A DNA stretch of 64,000 nt from Nitrospinae bacterium AH_259_B05_G02_I21 (lineage in GTDB: Bacteria > JADFOP01), in NCBI GenBank assembly GCA_027717595.1, contig JALLOF010000005.1, positions 30,203-94,202 of the forward strand, in the 5' to 3' direction. Under the pieces are notes generated by a model, which saw only the letters and a list, made by a program, of their open reading frames with translations, ran no database searches and was not told the DNA's origin. The position numbers and the translations under genes are program-made. Below are positions 27,427-39,343 of this stretch, in pieces (position 1 is the stretch's first letter; each line of letters starts with the position of its first letter).

Positions 27427-28137
27427 ATGCTCATCCTTGCCTTCGATACCTCCACGCCGGTCGTCAGCGTCGCCGTCTCCAACCGAGGGGTCGTGCTGGC
27501 CTCGATGGCCGTAGCCAGGGGCCGCTCCCACGCCGCCCACCTCCTTTCGGCCGTCGATTCGGTCTTGACGCGCGCCGGGCTGGACCTCGCTGATGTGGAG
27601 GCTGTCGCCTGCGCCGTGGGGCCGGGCTCGTTTACGGGCCTTCGGGTGGGGATCGCTGCGGCCCAGGGGCTGGCAGAGGGCCGCGGGCTTCCCGTCGTGG
27701 GCGTGCCGACGCTGGAAGCGTACGCGCATGCGTTGTCCGGGGATGAGGGGATCCTGTGCCCGATGGTTGATGCCCGCAAGCAGGAGATATACGTGGCCGG
27801 CTATCGGTGGGAGGATGATGGGCCGGTTGAGCTTTGGCCGCCCGTGGCCAGTTCGCCGGAAGACTTGGCCGCGCGGGTCGGGGGGGGCAGTGTTCTGCTC
27901 GCCGGTGAGGGGGCTGCGGTCTACCGGGCGAAGCTGGAGGCCGCCTTGGGTTCGCGGGCGCGTTTTGGCCCGACCGATCTCGCTTCCTCCAACGCAGGCC
28001 GGGTGGCCCTGTTGGGGGCCGATCGATTGGCGAAAGGGGCCGGCGTGGACCCGGCTTCCCTGAGGCCCATCTATGGTAGACCTTCGGAGGCGGAGCTGGC
28101 TCAAGGCGCAGCTTCGCGGGGGAGGGGAGAGTTGTGA
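27427..28137 (+). CDS. tsaB: tRNA threonylcarbamoyladenosine protein TsaB
   Basis: TsaB (YeaZ), 236 residues, an inactive ASKHA-fold partner of TsaD needed for the t6A modification of tRNAs that read ANN codons. Typical parts are ILAFDTSTPVVSVAV, the GRSHAAHLL motif, and VGPGSFTGLRVGIAAAQGLA. The ATG at 27427 gives the normal N-terminus; an in-frame start at 27295 would add 44 unrelated residues. The other TsaBCDE genes are not in the window. Confidence 0.93.
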   Translation: MLILAFDTSTPVVSVAVSNRGVVLASMAVARGRSHAAHLLSAVDSVLTRAGLDLADVEAVACAVGPGSFTGLRVGIAAAQGLAEGRGLPVVGVPTLEAYAHALSGDEGILCPMVDARKQEIYVAGYRWEDDGPVELWPPVASSPEDLAARVGGGSVLLAGEGAAVYRAKLEAALGSRARFGPTDLASSNAGRVALLGADRLAKGAGVDPASLRPIYGRPSEAELAQGAASRGRGEL

Positions 28138-28183
28138 AGGACGTCCTTAGATTGCCCAATGTTATGAAGGGGGATACGGGGCG

Positions 28184-28408
28184 ATGAGCGACCAGGAAGA
28201 GTTGGTTGATCGAGTGAAACAGGAAAATGAGGGATTTCGCAAGTTAGCGGAAGAGCACCAGGCCCTGGAGCTGCAGCTAGAAGAGTTGAACAAGCTTCGG
28301 TATTTTACGTCCGATCAAGAGGTCGAGCGAAAAAACCTCCAGAAGCAAAAGCTCATGAAGAAGGACCGAATGATCGCCATCCTTCGTGAGTATCAGCAAG
28401 GAGCGTAA
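28184..28408 (+). CDS. DUF465 (YdcH-like) small helical protein
   Basis: A 74-residue all-helical protein with the DUF465 pattern EHQALELQLEELNKLRYF followed by a basic QKQKLMKKDRMIAIL segment. It forms a short coiled-coil hairpin in known structures; the function is unknown. It lies 46 bp after tsaB on the same strand and ends 13 bp before the convergent ilvD stop. Confidence 0.85.
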   Translation: MSDQEELVDRVKQENEGFRKLAEEHQALELQLEELNKLRYFTSDQEVERKNLQKQKLMKKDRMIAILREYQQGA

Positions 28409-28421
28409 TCGCCGAGCGGCC

Positions 28422-30101
28422 CTACTCGTCGGTCACGCAACCCTCGGACGCCGACTTGACGTCCTTGATATACCGATAGAGGGTGCCGCTGGTGGCCTTA
28501 TAGGCTGGGGCGGTCCACTGCGCTCTTCGGGTGGTAAGCTCATCGTCATCGATTTCAACGTCGATCCGGTTGCGAGTCGCATCGATGGTGATCCGGTCTC
28601 CGTTCTTCAGCAGGGCGATCGGCCCGCCTTCCTGGGCTTCCGGCGTGATGTGGCCCACGAGGAAACCGTGTGAGCCGCCGGAGAATCGCCCGTCGGTGAT
28701 CAGGGCCACGTCTTGGCCCAATCCTGCCCCGACGATAGCCGAGGTTGGGGTCAGCATCTCTGGCATGCCAGGCCCCCCTTTGGGCCCCTCGAACCGAATG
28801 ACCACCACATCGCCCTTGACGATTTCCCCTCGCTCGAGGGCAGCGAGCGTCGCCTCCTCTGAGTCGTACACCTTGGCGGGGCCCGTGAACCGCTCGCCCT
28901 CCTTGCCGGTTATCTTTGCCACCGCGCCTTCCGGGGCAAGGTTGCCCCTGAGAATCTGGATGTGGCCCGTCGGTTTAATCGGGTTCTCCAGCGGATGAAT
29001 CACGTCCTGGCCTTCGCTCAGCCCTGGAAGGTCTTTCAGGTTCTCGGCAACAGTCCGCCCCGTTACGGTTAAGCAGTCGCCGTTGATGAGCCCCTTCTCC
29101 AGGAGGTACTTCATCACGCCCGGCGTTCCGCCGGCCTTGTGCAGATCCTCCATGACGTACTTCCCGCTGGGCTTGATGTCGGCGAGGAACGGAACCCGGT
29201 CGCTGACCGCCTGGAAATCATCGAGGGCGAGAGGCACCTCCACGGCTCTGGCCATCGCAATCAGGTGGAGCACAGCGTTGGTGGAGCCCCCAAGGACGGT
29301 TGTTACTGCCATTGAGTTTTCGAAGGCTTCTCGGGTCAGGATGTCCCGGGGCTTGATGTCTTGCTCGAGCAGCAGGCGTATCGCCACACCGGCCTTGTAG
29401 CACTCCTCGCGCTTGGCGGGGTCCTCTGCCGGGGTCGAGGCACTGTAGGGCAACGTCATGCCGAGGGCTTCGATCGCTGAGGCCATGGTGTTGGCCGTAT
29501 ACATGCCGCCGCAGGCCCCGGGCCCGGGGCAGCTGTGTCTTACGATCTGGGTGCGACTTTCTTCATCGAGGGCGCCGGCGATGAATTCGCCGTAGCTTTG
29601 GAAGGCGGAGATGATATCGAGCACCCGATCGTCCCAGTGGCCCGGCTTGATGGTGCCGCCGTAGATCATAAGCGATGGCCGGTTCAGCCGGCTCATGGCC
29701 ATCACGCAGCCGGGCATATTTTTATCGCATCCCGGCAGGGAGATATTGGCATCGTACCAGTGCGCGCTCATCACGGTCTCGATGCTATCGGCGATGATGT
29801 CCCTCGATTGCAACGAGAAGCTCATGCCCTCGGTGCCCATCGAGATGCCGTCGCTGACCCCGATCGTGTTGAATCGCATCCCGACGAGGCCGGCCTTCTC
29901 CACCCCGTCTTTGACCGTTGCCGCAAGATCATTCAGGTGCATATTGCATGTGTTGCCTTCGTACCACATGCTGCATATGCCCACCTGGGCTTTGTGCATA
30001 TCTTCTTCGCTCAGGCCCGTCCCATAGAGCATCGCCTGGGAGGCGCCCTGGGATTTGGGCTCGGTGACATGGCAGCTGTACTTGTTCAGCCTTTGGACCA
30101 T
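28422..30101 (-). CDS. ilvD: Dihydroxy-acid dehydratase
   Basis: IlvD, 559 residues, dehydrates 2,3-dihydroxy-isovalerate and 2,3-dihydroxy-3-methylvalerate in valine, leucine and isoleucine synthesis. Cluster-binding cysteines lie in [20 protein letters not shown] and [14 protein letters not shown]. The C-terminal [16 protein letters not shown] is also typical. A good ribosome site (AAGGAGAGG) precedes the ATG. It is divergent from the ThDP enzyme gene across a 344-bp region. Confidence 0.95.
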   Translation of the reverse strand: MVQRLNKYSCHVTEPKSQGASQAMLYGTGLSEEDMHKAQVGICSMWYEGNTCNMHLNDLAATVKDGVEKAGLVGMRFNTIGVSDGISMGTEGMSFSLQSRDIIADSIETVMSAHWYDANISLPGCDKNMPGCVMAMSRLNRPSLMIYGGTIKPGHWDDRVLDIISAFQSYGEFIAGALDEESRTQIVRHSCPGPGACGGMYTANTMASAIEALGMTLPYSASTPAEDPAKREECYKAGVAIRLLLEQDIKPRDILTREAFENSMAVTTVLGGSTNAVLHLIAMARAVEVPLALDDFQAVSDRVPFLADIKPSGKYVMEDLHKAGGTPGVMKYLLEKGLINGDCLTVTGRTVAENLKDLPGLSEGQDVIHPLENPIKPTGHIQILRGNLAPEGAVAKITGKEGERFTGPAKVYDSEEATLAALERGEIVKGDVVVIRFEGPKGGPGMPEMLTPTSAIVGAGLGQDVALITDGRFSGGSHGFLVGHITPEAQEGGPIALLKNGDRITIDATRNRIDVEIDDDELTTRRAQWTAPAYKATSGTLYRYIKDVKSASEGCVTDE

Positions 30102-30316
30102 TGGCCTCTCCTTTTCATCGGGCGTGATCCCTCAATCGGTCGGGTGATTGGGCAAGGCCATAAACGGTGGTCCTTCCCCCGGCGTTCACCCCTGGTCCAC
30201 CTTGTGTACGGGAGATGCCACATAGGATATACAACCGTCTAGAGAAAAGAAACCCCTCCCTTGATGGGAGAGGAAACACCTCCGAGCTTATACATAGGGA
30301 TTCCCTAAATTTTGTA

Positions 30317-30345
30317 TTGACAACGGCATGGGGGAGAGGTTAAAT
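30317..30345 (+). promoter_or_regulatory. Sigma-70-type promoter for the ThDP-ilvC operon
   Basis: TTGACA (30317-30322), a 17-bp spacer, then TTAAAT (30340-30345), about 100 bp before the ThDP enzyme start. The rest of the 344-bp region (30102-30445) holds a small GC-rich inverted repeat near 30256-30276 and otherwise nothing recognised. Confidence 0.6.
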
Positions 30346-30445
30346 TGTTCTTTACCCCTCCATCATAGTTCAACCTTTAGAAACAACGGTGTAGCATTGG
30401 TTGCAAGCATGACAGCGCATCGCCGCGACCATCGGTAAAGGGGGA

Positions 30446-32221
30446 ATGTCCATGACTATTGCAGCAGGCACGCCAGGCCTGGAGACGAGTGTCGGCAACT
30501 TTGCCTTGATTGATACCCTGCGGGAGTGGGGGATCGTCCATTATGCTGGAGTCAACGGGGGCGGTATCATCCACACCACGAAGTATCTCTTGCCTATGAC
30601 GGAAATGTCGCATATCACAGATGGGGTTCCTCGTATGTTGACCATGGGGGAATATGCATCGGGCTTCGTACCCATGGGCTATTATTTGGCCTCCGGCCGG
30701 GTTGGCTGCTGCTTCACGACGACCGGCGCGGCCACGAAGCTAGGCGCGAGTGGTATCACCGAGGCGAAAGTTCACGACATCCCCTCTCTGTATCTCCTCG
30801 CCTTGAACTCGACGACATCTATTGGAGATGCACCCTTGCAGGATGTCTCGGAACATGGCATGCACATCGTCCCGCAGCTTCAGGCCGAGATTGGGGAGGC
30901 CTGTATTGTCATCGACAACCACAACCGACTCGAAGAGGATCTCATTAAAGCACAAAATTTTCTTCACAAGAAGCGGCCCGTCGTGATTGCGTTCCACCCC
31001 GACGTCCTCTCCCGAGAGATTGAGATCAACGTTCCGAAAAAGGAAAAGACCCGCACCTATAACAAGGCGGATGTGGAGCGTTTCATCGCTGATTTCCCCG
31101 AGATGGCCAAGGGCCGGCGGGTCATTATTTACGTCGGCGAAGAGGCGGCCTTCTACCCGAACATTCAGGAGCTCAGCACCGAGCTCTCCGTTCTCCTGAA
31201 AGCCCCTACCATATGGTCCATGAACGGCGCCAATGCCGTCGCGCCTAACAACCCTTACGGCTACGGCTACATCATGATGGGCGGGAACGAAAAATCCATG
31301 GAGCTCTGGAGTGAGATGGACCCGGAGGAGGACCTTTGCATAACCCTCGGCTTCTGCGCCGGGGAGTACTCGATAAATCTGGAGAAGATAAAGGCCAAGT
31401 GCACGTGGCACTTCGGCGAGCATGTCGAGGGCTACGGCCATATCAACGGCGATTTCTCACACCGCTGCGCGGGCGAGTACCGACAGGTCCGTGGCGACAT
31501 CTCACTCACACTCCAGGAAGTCATCTCCCAGCTTAAGGCGATGGGTGTCGATAAGGACAGGCCGGAGGAGCCGACCTACGACGATTTGAACGACCGGGAG
31601 ATATGGCGGGACGTCCGCAAGGACTGTGTTGACTTCGTGGCCTTCTACGAGGAATTGCCGAAATACTGGCAGCCCAACAGCATCGGGTTCGACGACGTCT
31701 GCATCTCCTACAAGGACCGGCAGTACGTGACCCAGCGCCCTCACCCGTATATTCCGTTCTGGTCCGGGCACCACGGCTCAGCCATGGGCGGAGCCTTTGG
31801 GATGGGGGTTGGCGCGAAGATGGGCGACCCATCGCTCCACACCTTTATCTTTTCCGGGGACGGCTGCTGGCGGCTTTTTGGCGGTTGCTTGGCCGATGCG
31901 GCGTGGATGGACCTTCGCCTCTTCATCATCAACAACGGCACCTACGGGATTGTCGATAAGGGGCTGGAGCTCATCATCCCGACCGTGGAGAAGCCCCGCT
32001 ACCATTCGAAATTGCCAAACATCGATTTCGTTCAGGCAGCGAAGGCCCATGGGTGGGATGGCTACAACGTGAAGCCCGACCTCAGCAACCTCAAAGAGAT
32101 TATGGAGGCCTGCTACGAGACGAAGGGCCAGTCCATCCTGATTGAAATCCCTGTCGATACCGAGCAGGTGGTTGGCTTGAACGCCCGATTGCTCAACTTG
32201 AGCACGGATTTCTATCTGTAG
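30446..32221 (+). CDS. ThDP-dependent enzyme in the acetolactate synthase position
   Basis: A 591-residue ThDP enzyme of the acetolactate synthase/benzoylformate decarboxylase superfamily. The N-terminal half has the proton-relay Glu in LTMGEYASGF near residue 69, and the C-terminal half has the Mg/ThDP motif GDGC...NNGTYGIV near 471-500. It is clearly divergent from ordinary IlvB: the usual EQGAAHAADGYAR and GPGATN segments are replaced. It sits divergent from ilvD and just before ilvC, psd, pssA and leuA, where ilvB and ilvN normally occur, and no ilvN follows. An acetolactate synthase role is inferred from position; a different 2-oxoacid decarboxylase or ligase cannot be excluded. Confidence 0.75.
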   Translation: MSMTIAAGTPGLETSVGNFALIDTLREWGIVHYAGVNGGGIIHTTKYLLPMTEMSHITDGVPRMLTMGEYASGFVPMGYYLASGRVGCCFTTTGAATKLGASGITEAKVHDIPSLYLLALNSTTSIGDAPLQDVSEHGMHIVPQLQAEIGEACIVIDNHNRLEEDLIKAQNFLHKKRPVVIAFHPDVLSREIEINVPKKEKTRTYNKADVERFIADFPEMAKGRRVIIYVGEEAAFYPNIQELSTELSVLLKAPTIWSMNGANAVAPNNPYGYGYIMMGGNEKSMELWSEMDPEEDLCITLGFCAGEYSINLEKIKAKCTWHFGEHVEGYGHINGDFSHRCAGEYRQVRGDISLTLQEVISQLKAMGVDKDRPEEPTYDDLNDREIWRDVRKDCVDFVAFYEELPKYWQPNSIGFDDVCISYKDRQYVTQRPHPYIPFWSGHHGSAMGGAFGMGVGAKMGDPSLHTFIFSGDGCWRLFGGCLADAAWMDLRLFIINNGTYGIVDKGLELIIPTVEKPRYHSKLPNIDFVQAAKAHGWDGYNVKPDLSNLKEIMEACYETKGQSILIEIPVDTEQVVGLNARLLNLSTDFYL

Positions 32222-32229
32222 GACCGTTG

Positions 32230-32280
32230 ACTAAAGGCAGACCCTGGTTCGGCAACGAGGACCAAGGGTTTGCCTTTAGT
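32230..32280 (+). promoter_or_regulatory. Long hairpin between the ThDP gene and ilvC
   Basis: Arms ACTAAAGGCAGACCCT and AGGGTTTGCCTTTAGT can pair over about 16 bp around a 19-base loop. It begins 8 bp after the ThDP stop. There is no T run after it, so an mRNA stability or processing element is more likely than a full terminator. Confidence 0.5.
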
Positions 32281-32398
32281 TACCTAACGCCCAACGTCAT
32301 AAGCTGGGTTGTCCGGACGGGGAAAACAGCCATCGCCCGTGGCCCGGTTACGCTCAGGGAACGATAAGCCGTCGAGGCGGCGGGGGGAGGATAGATTC

Positions 32399-33508
<1,110 letters not shown>

Positions 33509-33538
33509 CGATTGCCTTTAGCGGGGGGCTACCGTATT

Positions 33539-34222
33539 ATGAAGCGGCCGAGGAATCGGACGGCGTGGCTCTCCCTTGCCCGTGAGGGTTGGCTGTTCCT
33601 CCTGCCTCCTCTCCTGGCCGGACTGCTTTTCCTGGCTTTGGGCTGGGGGTTGATGGGCTTGGCGGCGCTGGGTGCGGCGGCCTTTATCGCGCACTTCTTC
33701 AGGGATCCGGAGCGGGCCATTCCCCAGGCCGCCCGCTGTGTCGTCTCTCCGGCCGACGGTCGTGTTGTGGAGATTCGGACGGCCGACGACGGATGTCCGG
33801 AGCTTGGTGGCGCAACGCAGGTTGTAAGCATCTTTCTTTCGCTCTGGGACGTCCATGTGAACCGTGCGCCGTGCGCGGGTCGGGCTCAGCGCGTGGAGTA
33901 CACGCCGGGGAGGTTCCTGGCGGCCTTTCGGGCTGAAGCCTCGCAGGCCAACGAGCGCAACACCATTGTGGTCGACGCCGCCGGCACGCCCATCGCCGTT
34001 ACGCAAATCGCCGGCGTGTTGGCCAGACGGATTGTCTGCTGGGTTCACCCGGGAGACAACTTGGAGCGGGGCCAGCGGATCGGGTTGATCCGGTTCGGGT
34101 CGCGGACCGAGGTTACCCTACCGGCTTCGGCGACGCTGCTGGTAGAGGAGGGGGCGAAAGTCAAGGGCGGAAGTACCATCCTTGCTCGCCTGGCACCTGA
34201 AGGGGAAGCGAGAGCGACGTGA
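33539..34222 (+). CDS. psd: Phosphatidylserine decarboxylase proenzyme
   Basis: Psd of the short type, 227 residues, makes phosphatidylethanolamine. Two N-terminal membrane helices precede the catalytic part: FFRDPERAIP, SPADGRVV and VHVNRAP. The self-cleavage Gly-Ser that yields the pyruvoyl group is in LIRFGSRTEV near residue 187. The ATG at 33539 is preferred over an earlier GTG-type start at 33512. It overlaps pssA by 4 bp. Confidence 0.93.
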   Translation: MKRPRNRTAWLSLAREGWLFLLPPLLAGLLFLALGWGLMGLAALGAAAFIAHFFRDPERAIPQAARCVVSPADGRVVEIRTADDGCPELGGATQVVSIFLSLWDVHVNRAPCAGRAQRVEYTPGRFLAAFRAEASQANERNTIVVDAAGTPIAVTQIAGVLARRIVCWVHPGDNLERGQRIGLIRFGSRTEVTLPASATLLVEEGAKVKGGSTILARLAPEGEARAT

Positions 34223-34947
34223 AGCGGGGAATCAAAGTCATCCCGAGCCTGTTTACCACGGGCAATTGTTTTTGTGGCTTTTACGCAATCATCGCCGCCT
34301 TCAACGGCATGCCCTACAGGGCCGCCGTGGCGATCCTCGTCGCCATTCTCTTCGATGCGCTCGACGGGCGGGTGGCCCGGATAACCAAGACGAGCACCGA
34401 CTTCGGGCTGGAGTATGACTCCTTGGCCGATCTGCTCTCGTTCGGCGTGGCTCCGGCGTTGCTCCTCTATACGTGGGCGTTGGAGCCGTTCGGGCGGGTT
34501 GGGTGGCTGGCGGTTTTCCTCTTCGTCCTGTGTGGAGCCGTGAGGCTGGCCCGGTTCAACGTGCAGGTCGCCGAGAGGACCCCGAACCGCTTCATGGGTC
34601 TGCCGATACCGGCTGCGGCCGGGCTGGTTGCCTCCTACGTTATCTTCGCCCTTGAGGTGCCGAAGGCCCCAACGGTTAAGCCGGTCGTCGTCGCCTTGGC
34701 GGTGTACGTGCTGGCCGGCTGCATGGTGAGCACGATTCGATACCGAAATTTTAAAAAGATGACGCTGTGGCGCCGAAAGCCCTTTGGGGTCTTTCTTGGC
34801 GCGGTTTTTGCGTTGTATATTTTTGTTCTCATTCCCGAAGTGGCGTTCTTCGTGGTGTTTTTGGCATACGTCCTCTCGGGGCCGCTGGAGTGGACGCTCG
34901 TCCAGCTCCGCGAGCGGCGTGAAACCGTGGCGGACTTGACAGAGTAG
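34219..34947 (+). CDS. pssA: CDP-diacylglycerol-serine O-phosphatidyltransferase
   Basis: PssA, 242 residues, an integral membrane CDP-alcohol phosphotransferase. The signature DALDGRVARI, then FGLEYDSLADLLSFG, supplies the metal-binding Asp residues. It opens IPSLFTTGNCFCGFYAI as its relatives do. It starts with GTG overlapping the psd stop. Together, psd and pssA give the two steps from CDP-diacylglycerol to phosphatidylethanolamine. Confidence 0.94.
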   Translation: MKRGIKVIPSLFTTGNCFCGFYAIIAAFNGMPYRAAVAILVAILFDALDGRVARITKTSTDFGLEYDSLADLLSFGVAPALLLYTWALEPFGRVGWLAVFLFVLCGAVRLARFNVQVAERTPNRFMGLPIPAAAGLVASYVIFALEVPKAPTVKPVVVALAVYVLAGCMVSTIRYRNFKKMTLWRRKPFGVFLGAVFALYIFVLIPEVAFFVVFLAYVLSGPLEWTLVQLRERRETVADLTE

Positions 34948-35000
34948 CAGTCGCCTGCTAATTTACAGAAAAGGCGTTGACGGAGGAGTAGTAAGCGGGG

Positions 35001-35230
35001 CTCCGGGGCTCAGAGAGCCGGTGGGTGTTGCGAACCGGTCCTCGGACCTGCTGAACTCGCCTCTTGAGCCGCGCGGGTGAAGCCCTTCCCAGGAAAGGGT
35101 CTAGCTTGCGCCGTAATGCCTGCGTCAAAGGCCAATGAAGGGCATCCCCACCGTTGACGGTGAGGGGGGCTGAACGAGGGTGGTACCACGGGAGTCAAGC
35201 TCTCGTCCCTCGGGGCGAGGGCTTTTTCTT
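35001..35230 (+). promoter_or_regulatory. T-box leader (probably leucine) upstream of leuA
   Basis: The T-box core AGGGTGGTACCACG at 35177-35190 is followed by an intrinsic terminator, the standard T-box layout. A stem I is closed by GGCTCA (35007-35012) and TGAGCC (35065-35070). On its 3' side, GAACTCGC offers CTC (35056-35058) as specifier codon, which would read tRNA-Leu (GAG). Uncharged tRNA-Leu would stabilise the antiterminator and switch on leuA. T-boxes before leuA are known in some deltaproteobacteria; most other T-boxes are in Firmicutes. The 446-bp gap between pssA and leuA is otherwise empty. Confidence 0.88.
35199..35230 (+). terminator. T-box terminator hairpin
   Basis: GCTCTCGTCC, CTCG loop, GGGCGAGGGC (with two G-U pairs), then TTTTTCTT. 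Its left arm overlaps the sequence needed by the competing antiterminator. Confidence 0.88.
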
Positions 35231-35393
35231 GTGGAGAGATGGAACGGAGGGCAGATGGGCGTCGCCTGGAGCATTCCAGCTAAACGGTTGCCCGACGACA
35301 TCCTTCGGGTTGCGTTATTGCCGGTGGCTTGGTAGAATTTGCACCCTTTTCTCGGCTGGCGCATAGGCCGGGAGGCGAGTGAGGATCAGTACC

Positions 35394-36953
<1,560 letters not shown>

Positions 36954-37021
36954 CGGGGGACTGGGAGGAGGACGCTGAATTGTCCTCCGCCCATGCTGGA
37001 GGACTGCCAGGGGAGCCGTCG

Positions 37022-37885
37022 ATGGAGTGGTTCAAGAAAATCAAGCCGAAGGTCCGGGTTCGAGAGAAAAAGGTCAAGATGCCCGAGGGGCTCTGGGTGA
37101 AGTGCGACGCCTGCAAGGAAATCGTCTACAAGCAGGAGCTCGAGAAGAACCTCAACGTCTGCCCCAAGTGCAATTTCCACTTCCGCATCAGCGCTTGGCA
37201 GCGCATCGAGCAGCTGGCCGATCCGGGAACCTTCGTCGAGTTCGACCAGGGGGTCGCCTCCCTCGACCCCTTGGGCTTCAAGGACTCCAAGCGCTACAAG
37301 GACCGGATCAAGGAAAACGTGGAGAAGACGGGGCTCAACGAGGCCGTCATTTGTGGCGAGTGTCAGCTCGGCGGGTTCCCAATCCAGATGTGTGTTATGG
37401 AGTTCGCCTTCCTTGGAGGAAGTATGGCCAGCGCCCTTGGGGAGAAAATCACCCGGGCCATCGAGCGGTCGATCGAGCGCCGCATGCCGCTGGTTATCGT
37501 CTCCATCTCCGGTGGGGCCCGCATGCAGGAGGGCGTTTTATCCCTGATGCAGATGGCCAAGGCATCCGCCGCGTTGGCAAAGCTCAGCGAGCAGGGCCTC
37601 CCGTTCATCTCGGTGTGCACCGACCCCACGACCGGTGGTGTGTCGGCGAGCTATGCCATGCTCGGGGACCTCATCTTCGCCGAGCCGAGGGCGCTCATCG
37701 GGTTCGCAGGCCCGCGGGTTATCGAGCAGACCATCTTGCAGAAGCTGCCCGAAGGGTTCCAGCGGGCCGAGTTCCTCCTGGAGCACGGGATGCTCGACAA
37801 AATCGTGGACCGACGCGATCTCAAACACACCCTCGTCCAATCCCTTAAGTTCTTCCTCGCCGAGCCGGTCGAGAAGGGTGCGTGA
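37022..37885 (+). CDS. accD: Acetyl-CoA carboxylase carboxyltransferase subunit beta
   Basis: AccD, 287 residues, transfers the carboxyl group from biotin to acetyl-CoA, with AccA. A four-Cys zinc finger, CDAC...CPKC, lies near residues 22-44. The crotonase-fold core contains [17 protein letters not shown] and the oxyanion-type [14 protein letters not shown]. The ATG at 37022 fits the usual WFKK N-terminus; an upstream start at 36980 is rejected. folC follows after 6 bp. Confidence 0.95.
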   Translation: MEWFKKIKPKVRVREKKVKMPEGLWVKCDACKEIVYKQELEKNLNVCPKCNFHFRISAWQRIEQLADPGTFVEFDQGVASLDPLGFKDSKRYKDRIKENVEKTGLNEAVICGECQLGGFPIQMCVMEFAFLGGSMASALGEKITRAIERSIERRMPLVIVSISGGARMQEGVLSLMQMAKASAALAKLSEQGLPFISVCTDPTTGGVSASYAMLGDLIFAEPRALIGFAGPRVIEQTILQKLPEGFQRAEFLLEHGMLDKIVDRRDLKHTLVQSLKFFLAEPVEKGA

Positions 37886-37891
37886 GGCGCT

Positions 37892-39202
37892 ATGGCCACT
37901 TCGGCCATCGAGACCTTCCTCCACCAACTCGATCCTACCGTCATTCGCCCGGGCCTCGAGCGCATCCGCCACCTGCTGGAGGCGCTTGACAATCCGGAAG
38001 CCCACCTCAAGGCGGTGCTGATAGCCGGGACCAACGGCAAAGGCTCCGTCGCAGCGTGCCTCTCGAGCATCTTGACAGCCTCAGGCGCTCGGGTCGCCAC
38101 TTACACCTCGCCCCACCTGCGCCGCATCAACGAGCGGATCTCGATTAACGGCAAGCCCATCACTCAAAAAACCTTGATGCGCCACTTTCGTCGGGTGAAA
38201 AACGCCCTGGCGAAGGTCGGCGAGGCCACGTACTTCGAGTTTGTCACGGCCCTGGCCTTCGACTATTTTGGCCGGGTCGGCCCCGATTTGGCCGTCCTCG
38301 AGGTGGGCCTCGGCGGCCGATGGGATGCGGTCAATGTCGTGGAGCCGCAAATGTGTATGATCACGCCGATCGGCCTGGATCATACTGACCTGTTGGGCTC
38401 AAGGCTCGAGGCCGTGGCCGCCGAAAAGGCGGCCATCGTCCGGCCCGGACGTCCCGTCGTGTGCGGCCGTCAGCCGGGGCCAGCCCTCCAGGTCGTGGAG
38501 GCCGTCTGTCGTGAGCGGCGGGCCCCGCTTTCGCTCCTCGGCAGGGCGTTTCGGCTTCGGCGCGGGGCTAGCACGGAGGAGGGCCAGCGGTTTACGTACA
38601 TGGAGGCCGGCCTCAAGTTGGAGGACCTTTTCCTGCCGCTTCTCGGCGCCCATCAGGCAGACAATGCCGCCTGCGCGGTGCGGGCCTATCGACACCTCTG
38701 TCAGGAGGGATGGATGGCCTGGTCGGGCGAGGCCGTCCAGGCGGGACTGGCCGCCGTTCGATTGGAGGGCCGACTCCAGGTGCTAAGCCGGAACCCTCTG
38801 GTGGTAGTTGACGGAGCCCATAATGAAATGGCGGCCCTGGCCCTTGCCGACGCGGTCCGCGCTCGCTGGCCTCGTCGCCCCTTGACCCTGGTCTTTGGGG
38901 TCCTCGAAGACAAGGATTACCGGCGCATGGCACGGGCCCTCTTTCCGCTGGCGGCCCGGGTGGTGTTCGTCCCGGTCTCCAGCGTTCCCGAACGGTCCGC
39001 AGACCCCACCGACGTGGCCTCGAAGATCGGTGGTGGGCGAGGCCGGGACCTCATGGTGGCCCCAGACCTGCGCACCGCCCTCGGCGTGGCCCTGGAGGAG
39101 TTGCCCGACGATGGGCTCTGCCTAATCGCCGGGAGCTTCTACCTGGCCGGTGAAGCCATCGCCCTTGTTGAGGAAACCTTCTCGGCTCATCTCGCCCGCT
39201 AA
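37892..39202 (+). CDS. folC: Folylpolyglutamate synthase/dihydrofolate synthase
   Basis: FolC, 436 residues, adds glutamate to dihydropteroate and/or reduced folates. The P-loop is LIAGTNGKGSVAACL near residues 44-58. The Mur-ligase-type motif TSPHLRRINERI and the C-terminal VVDGAHNEMAA are present. The accD-folC order is common in proteobacteria. It is the last gene of the leuA-accD-folC run; the next gene lies 140 bp away. Confidence 0.94.
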   Translation: MATSAIETFLHQLDPTVIRPGLERIRHLLEALDNPEAHLKAVLIAGTNGKGSVAACLSSILTASGARVATYTSPHLRRINERISINGKPITQKTLMRHFRRVKNALAKVGEATYFEFVTALAFDYFGRVGPDLAVLEVGLGGRWDAVNVVEPQMCMITPIGLDHTDLLGSRLEAVAAEKAAIVRPGRPVVCGRQPGPALQVVEAVCRERRAPLSLLGRAFRLRRGASTEEGQRFTYMEAGLKLEDLFLPLLGAHQADNAACAVRAYRHLCQEGWMAWSGEAVQAGLAAVRLEGRLQVLSRNPLVVVDGAHNEMAALALADAVRARWPRRPLTLVFGVLEDKDYRRMARALFPLAARVVFVPVSSVPERSADPTDVASKIGGGRGRDLMVAPDLRTALGVALEELPDDGLCLIAGSFYLAGEAIALVEETFSAHLAR

Positions 39203-39343
39203 TCGCGGGACGCCTTTCCAGGCAGGGAATTTGGCCTTGAATGTGCAAGGCGTAAGTGCTTTAATTTCGTTTGATTTGAACGGGCGGAACATTGCTCAAC
39301 GACGCAACCGAGGCCGGGTTGGCCTCCATGAAGGAGAGGGCGC

